In this document: piece after piece, positions 6,476-10,962 of the stretch
Numbering within the stretch: the stretch's first letter is position 1
How the letters are laid out: each line of letters starts with the position of its first letter
Source: an archaeon
Lineage (GTDB): Archaea > Nanobdellota > Nanobdellia > Woesearchaeales > JAHJEM01
DNA length: 10,962 bases
Reading direction: 5' to 3'
Assembly: GCA_020057445.1 (NCBI GenBank)
Contig: JAGVFV010000195.1
Span: forward strand, 1-10,962
Program-made: the position numbers and the translations under genes
Notes under the pieces: generated by a model
Database searches by the model: none
Seen by the model: only the letters and a program-made list of their open reading frames with translations
What the model was told of the DNA's origin: nothing

Positions 6476-9303
6476 TTGTTGAGTCCTTGCTGGAGCCTGT
6501 TGTGCAGGGTGACTATGGACTGGAATGCCTCTTGTTTGTCTTGGTCTGGCAGGATGTCAAAGAGGGATTTCATATTGTGGTATTCTTCGATGGCAAGATC
6601 CCATTCCTGCTCGGAAAGATATGTCTCGCATGCGGTCATCCGTTCCTTGAGCACTGCGACGTCGATGAGTTCGCTCGTCTTTCGGATGTCGGGGTGGAGC
6701 TCTGCCTGCAGGTCTGATGAGAGGGTGCTGTAGGCGTCCTTGACATCATTGAGGACGTGGAGCGCTGTAGTGGTGTTTCCTGCATTAAGCTGTTCCTTGA
6801 TGTCATTGAGGAGGACCAGGATGTATGTTTTCGCTTTCGATTTCTTGTTGAGCAGGTGGCCTATCCTGTCGAATTGTTCTGTGCTGTGGAGAAAATAGAA
6901 TGCGGCAAGGATGGTGATGAGGATGATGAGCAAGTTTTTTGTGGTGATGGTGTCCTTGAGAGAGTAGACGACCCTTCCTGTCGGCATATCTGTGGCCGGG
7001 CTTATCTTTTTGTTGATGAGAATGGCTGATTGTGTCTGCGCTTTTTCGGGGGTGATGATCTTGTCTAGGAGGTAGACTGTCTTTGTGTGCTCTTCTTCTA
7101 CGCTGACCTCATATGTTCCTTCTTTTGTTTTTACTGCGGGTGTGATGAAGTGTATTTCTGTTTCTTGTGCAAGGTCGGAAGGGATGTATTCTATGATGCG
7201 TTCATCTCGGGAGAGGTTGGAGATGGTGATGTCTTTTGAGATGATGGTCGCTTCTTTCTTGGTTCCGTCGACATATTCGATGGTGAGCTGGATGACGGTC
7301 GTTGCTGTCGTCATTTTTTTCTGCAGGGAGCTGACATAGTCGATGAAGTTCTTGCTTGGTTTGTCATAATATGATTCTGCGAATGCGGAAATGTCGCTTT
7401 CTGTCGGATACATGACGAATTTCTTGTTGGCGTTCACCTTGAGGCTTATCGGAATTGTCGTGTACAGTCGGTCGATGCTGTTGAAGTATTCTTGTGTCCG
7501 TTCTTCTTTTTGCTTGTCAGTGAGGTCTTTTCGGTACCGAAGGTCATTGAGGTCGCGGTTGACCCGTTCTATCGTCTTGAGGGCATCGTTGATGGTCTTT
7601 TCGTAGTTGATGAGGTTCGCCGCCTCCTGCTCCTGGAAGCCGAACTGCGCTTTCCTGTCAATGCCGTCATAGAGCGCCTGGAGGAGGTTCTGTCGCTCTG
7701 CCGGAATTTCACTGGTCGTCTCTGGTGTTGTCGAGTCTGGCGATATCGGCCCTGTTGTCTGATCAGGAGGTGGTGCTGTTCCGATGGTGAAGAAGACGAT
7801 TCCTGATTGTCCCTTGTTCTTCTTGTTGTCTGTGCAGGTGACTTGTGTCTTGTAGGGTCCTGGCGGGAGGGAAAGTGTTTGGATGAATGTGGGACTGGAG
7901 CTGGTTCCCGTCGTGTTCTTCTTGGCGAGCGCCTCGCTTGCCTTTGATAGGTAGAGCTCGCACGTGACTGGGTTTTGGTCCTGGACGCTGAATGTGAGGG
8001 CATAGGGAGAGTTGAGTGCTGTATTGTTGGTCGGGTATTGGATGGTGACTGTCGGAGGTGCCGTATCTTTCTTGATGAGCTTGATGGTGAAGCTCGTGTC
8101 TTCATCGATGCGGTATCTCGTGTTTTGGAGCTCATAGCCGTCTTTTATTGTGGAGAAGGTGTACGTGCCTGAGCTCATAGAGAATTGCGCCTGTCCGTTC
8201 GAGTCCGATGTCCTTTCAGTGTCCTCAACTGTTATCTTGGTGTCGGGAATTGCTGTGAGCGTCGTGTTATCGCCGACGGTGACAGTGACAGCATACAGCT
8301 TTTTTATGACCAGGTTGACTGTCGTGTTGACCTCGTTCGCCTCTTTGTCCCTGATCCGAAGCCATCCTATCCGTTCTCCTGCGGACGCGTAGGTGATGTT
8401 GATGGTAGGCGTGAGGAACTGCCCTTTTTCAGGGATGGTCCATGTGTACGTGTAGGGAGGGATGCCGCCTGCGGCATATGCTGCGAGGAAGATGGGCTGG
8501 TTGATGTCGACGGAGGTGTCTCCTTCGACGGTGAGGGAGATGCTGTTCTTGACAGCGTAGGCCACTTCTTTTGTCCTCGTGTTCCCTTGATAGTTCATGG
8601 TCGCGGTGACTGTGTATGTTCCGGTCTGGTTCGTATAGAAGAGACGGAGTGTCGAAGGGTAGGTCTGGTTGGGCATGCTTATCGGGTAGTAGCAGGGGAC
8701 AAACCCTGTCCCTTGTTCGCAGATCTCTATGAGGACATTGCTTTGGTTGAGCGCGTGGATGGTAAGGAGCATGGGATCGCCTATGCTCGGGTTGTTGTTG
8801 GAGAGCTCGATGAAGAAATTATAGTCGTCTTCTGTGAGGGGATTGCAGTCGTCGTCCTTGCCGTTGAAGTAGATCTCTGTCCTTCCGGGGTTGATCGCGG
8901 GGTCGTTGTCATTGCAGTCGGCAGGCAGTGTGTGGCCGTCGTGGTCGTTGTCGATCGTGCCTTGGGTGATGGTGATGAGGATGGTTTTCTCTTGTGTGGT
9001 CGTGTCGTTGGTAAGGAATACTGTTCGCGTATAGTTTCCGCTGCTTGTCTGGTTCGGGATGGTGATCGTGACAGGGAGCTGGTACAAGGGGTCTGTCATT
9101 AGTATGGTGTCCGGCCCTTCGAGCCAGTTGTCGTAGATGAGAGTGTAGGTGGTGTTGATATCTCCGTTGATGTCAAGCGTCGTCTGTCCTTCGTAAGGCA
9201 GGTCTGTCGTCTGGATGGAGATTGTGGCGTCATACGCAGCCGTATTGGTGAAGATGACTAGGGCAAAGAGTGCGCACATCCATGCAAGGGAATGTGTCCT
9301 CAT
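6472..9303 (-). CDS. Exported multidomain surface protein with MopE-like motif and cytosolic helical tail
   Basis: 943 aa. A signal peptide or anchor (1-23) precedes a long ectodomain. At 118-160 lies an Asp/Asn-rich motif with two Cys (130, 153), including DCNDNDPAINPG and NGKDDDCNP, which matches the MopE-type putative metal-binding repeat. Then come beta-sandwich regions, one PKD/Ig-like (about 255-333), a PEGA-like segment (about 338-410, with FSMSSGTYTFSTIKDGY) and another Ig-like one (about 414-507). A Pro/Thr linker (about 508-535) leads to a helical region, a further beta region and one membrane helix (about 789-805). The cytosolic tail (806-943) holds two related helical-hairpin units (about 826-870 and 885-930). 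Many N-x-S/T sequons fit the outside location. GGAGG seven nt before the ATG supports the start. It overlaps genes on both sides by ATGA. It is probably the outer partner of the HerA-like ATPase, with the tail bridging to cytosolic components (inference). Confidence 0.85.
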   Translation of the reverse strand: MRTHSLAWMCALFALVIFTNTAAYDATISIQTTDLPYEGQTTLDINGDINTTYTLIYDNWLEGPDTILMTDPLYQLPVTITIPNQTSSGNYTRTVFLTNDTTTQEKTILITITQGTIDNDHDGHTLPADCNDNDPAINPGRTEIYFNGKDDDCNPLTEDDYNFFIELSNNNPSIGDPMLLTIHALNQSNVLIEICEQGTGFVPCYYPISMPNQTYPSTLRLFYTNQTGTYTVTATMNYQGNTRTKEVAYAVKNSISLTVEGDTSVDINQPIFLAAYAAGGIPPYTYTWTIPEKGQFLTPTINITYASAGERIGWLRIRDKEANEVNTTVNLVIKKLYAVTVTVGDNTTLTAIPDTKITVEDTERTSDSNGQAQFSMSSGTYTFSTIKDGYELQNTRYRIDEDTSFTIKLIKKDTAPPTVTIQYPTNNTALNSPYALTFSVQDQNPVTCELYLSKASEALAKKNTTGTSSSPTFIQTLSLPPGPYKTQVTCTDNKKNKGQSGIVFFTIGTAPPPDQTTGPISPDSTTPETTSEIPAERQNLLQALYDGIDRKAQFGFQEQEAANLINYEKTINDALKTIERVNRDLNDLRYRKDLTDKQKEERTQEYFNSIDRLYTTIPISLKVNANKKFVMYPTESDISAFAESYYDKPSKNFIDYVSSLQKKMTTATTVIQLTIEYVDGTKKEATIISKDITISNLSRDERIIEYIPSDLAQETEIHFITPAVKTKEGTYEVSVEEEHTKTVYLLDKIITPEKAQTQSAILINKKISPATDMPTGRVVYSLKDTITTKNLLIILITILAAFYFLHSTEQFDRIGHLLNKKSKAKTYILVLLNDIKEQLNAGNTTTALHVLNDVKDAYSTLSSDLQAELHPDIRKTSELIDVAVLKERMTACETYLSEQEWDLAIEEYHNMKSLFDILPDQDKQEAFQSIVTLHNRLQQGLNK

Positions 9304-9563
9304 TCGAGTTCCTCCAGGAGCTTGTGCAGGGAATCGATGAGCTGCTTCTTTTTCCCTTGTTCTTGGGTGGTGATCTCTCCTCGGATGTCGGTGATGATCT
9401 TCTTCACTTCTTGGGAATAGGGCTCTTTGTATGTGCGTGTTTTTTCTCGGATGATGGTCCTTATCTCTTCTGAGACGTCGAGGAAGTGGTTTTTCTTCGC
9501 AAGGGAGCGAAGTTCCTCAAGAAGGGACTTTGGCATGCGCACTGAGATGATGATGTCTCTCAA
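9300..9563 (-). CDS. Ribbon-helix-helix DNA-binding protein, 87 aa
   Basis: Residues 4-42 have the ribbon-helix-helix pattern of CopG/Arc-type regulators: a strand (IIISVRMP), helix 1 (KSLLEELRSLAKK), a turn, and helix 2 beginning DVSEEIRTIIREK. A charged helical extension (about 46-87) may mediate oligomerisation or partner binding. The start is TTG at 9561-9563, supported by GGGAGG seven nt upstream; it overlaps the TGA stop of the preceding gene as TTGA. An internal ATG at residue 10 would destroy the DNA-contacting strand, so TTG is preferred. As second gene of the operon, it likely regulates this operon. An antitoxin role is possible for the fold, but no toxin gene is adjacent. Confidence 0.85.
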   Translation of the reverse strand: MRDIIISVRMPKSLLEELRSLAKKNHFLDVSEEIRTIIREKTRTYKEPYSQEVKKIITDIRGEITTQEQGKKKQLIDSLHKLLEELE

Positions 9564-9721
9564 GGCTTTGCCTCCCGGACGTGTTCTCTGACGTACTCTC
9601 TGCAGAATTCGCGTATGGCTTCAGACCGGGAAGAGAATGCTTTTTTGGCGATGAGTTCGTCTAGTTCCCGCGCTTGTTCTTTCGTGAGACGAACGTTCAT
9701 CACTGCGATGTCTTTTTTCAT
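9560..9721 (-). CDS. Short ribbon-helix-helix DNA-binding protein, 53 aa, first gene of the operon
   Basis: This small ORF reads MKKDIAVMNVRLTKEQAREL followed by DELIAKKAFSSRSEAIREFC and ends in EAKP. The layout is a strand (IAVMNVRL), helix 1 (TKEQARELDELIAKK), an SSRSEAIR turn and helix 2: a minimal ribbon-helix-helix monomer, expected to work as a dimer. The two neighbouring ribbon-helix-helix proteins differ in sequence but share the fold, so heterodimers or competition for the same operator are possible (inference). It is the promoter-proximal gene, with a TATA element about 59 nt upstream and a leader of about 29 nt. No clear Shine-Dalgarno is seen. Its stop overlaps the TTG of the next gene. 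It is easily missed because of its length. Confidence 0.85.
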   Translation of the reverse strand: MKKDIAVMNVRLTKEQARELDELIAKKAFSSRSEAIREFCREYVREHVREAKP

Positions 9722-9736
9722 GTTACTAAAGGAAAG

Positions 9737-9756
9737 CCCGAATTCCCGACAACCGA
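9737..9756. promoter_or_regulatory. Candidate operator: tandem CCCGA-type repeats at the operon start site
   Basis: CCCGA occurs at 9737-9741 and 9745-9749 with a related ACCGA at 9752-9756, spaced 8 and 7 bp. The array spans the predicted transcription start and leader of the operon. Ribbon-helix-helix proteins commonly bind short tandem or inverted repeats at such positions, so autoregulation by the first two gene products is plausible. The repeats are short and could be chance. Confidence 0.35.
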
Positions 9757-9770
9757 TCCCTGATGTATGT

Positions 9771-9781
9771 TATTTATAAAT
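9771..9781 (-). promoter_or_regulatory. TATA box of the six-gene operon
   Basis: On the minus strand the sequence reads ATTTATAAATA. Its centre is about 55 nt before the ATG at 9721, so transcription should begin near 9750 and leave a leader of about 29 nt, unlike the leaderless neighbours. It is the only good promoter-like sequence seen ahead of the operon. Confidence 0.5.
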
Positions 9782-9796
9782 GTTTCGTATTTCAAT

Positions 9797-9867
9797 TGTA
9801 TGATGAATAATAACTATTATGAAATGTGTATTAGAAATATATATTTGATGTATGATATGTGTATGAT
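9797..9867. repeat. Three copies of TGTATGAT in the divergent promoter region
   Basis: Exact octamers lie at 9797-9804, 9849-9856 and 9860-9867. The last two are 11 bp apart, about one helical turn. A dyad ATAATA-AC-TATTAT lies at 9807-9820. The stretch is very AT-rich, which raises the chance of accidental repeats. They lie between two divergent promoters and could be regulator sites. Confidence 0.3.
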
Positions 9868-9897
9868 AAATGTAATTCTATTGTTCTTGCCAATGTT

Positions 9898-9905
9898 TTT
9901 AAAAG
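9898..9905 (+). promoter_or_regulatory. TATA box of the 150-aa protein gene (leaderless)
   Basis: TTTAAAAG starts exactly 30 nt before the ATG at 9928, the same spacing as at three other genes in the window. This fixes the start: the reading frame is open further upstream, but a longer protein would have its coding region cover its own promoter. Confidence 0.6.
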
Positions 9906-9927
9906 GGAGGGCACTTTCAGATTGCTC

Positions 9928-10380
9928 ATGAAAGAAGCCTATGCCAAATTGCAGGCAAAGTACAAGCTGCCTGAATATGATGCCATCAATGCTGACTTTG
10001 AGATCTGTCTTATCGAGCAGGAGGATTTCCTTATCCGTAGCGTTGTCAGGAAGATGATGGAGAAGATGGAGATGTATGCAAAGCTCCTTGAGGAGCTCAT
10101 CCATCCGGAGTCAAGCCTTTCGGCCATGTATGAGTGCAACAGCCTCTCTGCAGAACAGAAAAAGACGCATTTCCGACTCTACAAGCGCCTGCTCTATTTC
10201 CACCGCCTTGCCCTGGAGCTTGACCTGCAGTATGACGAGTCTGCTTACGCAAAGTTCATCCTTGATTTCTACGCAGAGTGGCAAGACCTTCGAAAGGATC
10301 TCATCGGTGTGCTTGCCAGCCTGAAGAAGAGCTGGACAAGGGACACTGCAGAGAAGCTCGATTCCGGTTATTTCGGGTAA
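9928..10380 (+). CDS. Conserved-looking helical protein of unknown function
   Basis: 150 aa, soluble and mostly helical, beginning MKEAYAKLQAKYKLPEYDAI. No signal peptide, membrane segment or nucleotide-binding motif is present. The mix of hydrophobic, charged and aromatic residues (for example FLIRSVVRKMMEKMEMYAKLLEEL, here shortened to positions 34-57, and LYKRLLYFHRLALELDL near 84-100) suggests a compact helical bundle, perhaps a protein- or RNA-binding adaptor. I do not recognise a named family. The first in-frame ATG lies 69 nt upstream, but its extension would run through the TATA box, so the internal ATG is preferred. The gene is followed by adenylate kinase 37 nt downstream, which has its own promoter, so the two need not share a transcript. 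Confidence 0.8.
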   Translation: MKEAYAKLQAKYKLPEYDAINADFEICLIEQEDFLIRSVVRKMMEKMEMYAKLLEELIHPESSLSAMYECNSLSAEQKKTHFRLYKRLLYFHRLALELDLQYDESAYAKFILDFYAEWQDLRKDLIGVLASLKKSWTRDTAEKLDSGYFG

Positions 10381-10385
10381 GGATA

Positions 10386-10399
10386 GATTTAAATAAATC
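10386..10399 (+). promoter_or_regulatory. TATA box of adenylate kinase within a perfect dyad
   Basis: GATTTA-AA-TAAATC is a perfect inverted repeat. It contains TTTAAATA, whose first base is exactly 30 nt before the adenylate kinase ATG, predicting a leaderless mRNA. The symmetry may be incidental to an AT-rich TATA box. Confidence 0.6.
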
Positions 10400-10417
10400 C
10401 TCTTTTCCATTGCATGC

Positions 10418-10962
10418 ATGAACATCATCATTCTCGGTCCGCAGGGAAGCGGCAAGGGGACGCAGGCAGATCTCATCGCAAAAGAGTATAACATTCCCCA
10501 TATCTCTACAGGGGATATCTTCCGTGAGAATATCAAGAATCACACGCCTCTTGGCATCGAGGCGAGGATGTATATCGACAAGGGAAATCTCGTGCCCGAT
10601 GATGTCACGAACAACATGGTCAAGGACCGCCTGAAGAAGCACGACTGCAGGAATGGATACATCCTTGACGGCTATCCGCGCACCATTCCCCAGCTGCAGG
10701 CATTGTTCTCGATTACGACGATCGATATCGCGCTCGACATCGGACTTTCTGACGACGAGGCGATCCATCGTATCTCCGGCAGGCGCGTCTGCGAGTCCTG
10801 CAGCAAAGGTTATCACGTGGATTACTTGAAGCCAAAAAAATCAGGGATCTGTGATGCTGATGGGGGAAAGCTCATCCAACGGTCTGATGACACTCCTGTT
10901 GCGATCAGGAAGCGCCTCGACATCTACCACCAGCAGAGCGAACCCATCATCGAGGAACTGAA
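10418..10962 (+). CDS. adk: Adenylate kinase, zinc-lid type, C-terminus cut by window edge
   Basis: Catalyses ATP + AMP to 2 ADP in the cytosol, balancing adenine nucleotides. The visible 181 residues cover the P-loop GPQGSGKGT (7-15), the AMP-binding segment STGDIFR (30-36), LDGYPRT (83-89, with Tyr where Phe is usual), the lid domain and the start of the last helices. The lid carries a structural metal site with Cys125, Cys128 and Cys145, then Asp148 in place of the fourth Cys, an arrangement known from Bacillus-type enzymes. The arginines R119 and R123, together with QRSDD (154-158), match the family. This is the long-lid form common in bacteria, not the short AdkA of many euryarchaea. The start is supported by the TATA box 30 nt upstream. 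About 30 residues are missing at the right edge. Confidence 0.95.
   Translation, partial: MNIIILGPQGSGKGTQADLIAKEYNIPHISTGDIFRENIKNHTPLGIEARMYIDKGNLVPDDVTNNMVKDRLKKHDCRNGYILDGYPRTIPQLQALFSITTIDIALDIGLSDDEAIHRISGRRVCESCSKGYHVDYLKPKKSGICDADGGKLIQRSDDTPVAIRKRLDIYHQQSEPIIEEL

Noticed and set aside
8185..9102. Long open frame of about 305 codons on the plus strand
   Set aside because: It lies wholly antisense to the exported 943-aa protein, is rich in Val, Asp, Arg and Cys as expected of a complementary-strand shadow, and lacks a promoter or domain pattern.
9300..9721. Toxin-antitoxin module
   Set aside because: Ribbon-helix-helix proteins are frequent antitoxins, but no toxin-like gene overlaps or adjoins them; the next gene is a large exported protein.
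9859..9927. N-terminal extension of 23 codons for the 150-aa protein
   Set aside because: The extension would be translated from the promoter itself; the TATA box sits 30 nt before the internal ATG, and the extra residues lack the helical character of the rest.
10301..10816. Open frame of about 171 codons on the minus strand
   Set aside because: It is antisense to adenylate kinase, which is identified with near certainty from its motifs.

Overview
The window looks like archaeal chromosomal DNA, most likely from a DPANN-type lineage of the Woesearchaeota/Nanoarchaeota kind. The phylum is an inference from gene content; no rRNA or other marker is present. Support for archaea: AT-rich TATA boxes that begin exactly 30 nt upstream of four start codons, the spacing expected of leaderless archaeal mRNAs; a SEC11-like signal peptidase with Ser/His catalysis; a HerA/FtsK-superfamily ATPase; two ribbon-helix-helix regulators; and many N-glycosylation sequons in the exported proteins.

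Left part (1-1479). A membrane-anchored small protein runs off the left edge on the minus strand. Upstream of it is a 132-bp non-autonomous element with 16-bp terminal inverted repeats and a perfect 8-bp target duplication, inserted between that gene's promoter and the stop codon of the gene before it. That upstream gene encodes a divergent, coiled-coil-tethered signal peptidase-like protein. A shared divergent promoter separates it from a small multi-pass membrane protein on the plus strand.

Centre (1474-9721). One long minus-strand operon holds six genes with no intergenic bases. In transcription order: a 53-aa ribbon-helix-helix protein, an 87-aa ribbon-helix-helix protein, a 943-aa exported single-pass protein (MopE-like metal-binding motif, Ig/PEGA-like domains, cytosolic helical repeats), a 1248-aa two-pass membrane protein with a large ectodomain and a cytosolic HerA-type ATPase, a 94-aa coiled-coil protein and a 324-aa coiled-coil protein. 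Every junction is an overlap of a start and a stop codon (TTGA, ATGA, ATGA, ATGA, TAGTG). This points to coordinated production of an envelope-spanning assembly: two large ectodomains outside, an ATP-driven hexamer and coiled-coil partners inside, with local regulators at the head. It is the best candidate here for an undescribed system. Its function cannot be read from the sequence; DNA or protein translocation, or a cell-contact apparatus, are possibilities.

Right part (9722-10962). A 206-bp AT-rich divergent promoter region with short repeated motifs separates the operon from a plus-strand gene for an unrecognised 150-aa helical protein. This is followed by adenylate kinase of the zinc-lid type, cut by the right edge, with its own promoter.

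No tRNA, rRNA or CRISPR array was seen. No gene-free stretch exceeds 300 bases.
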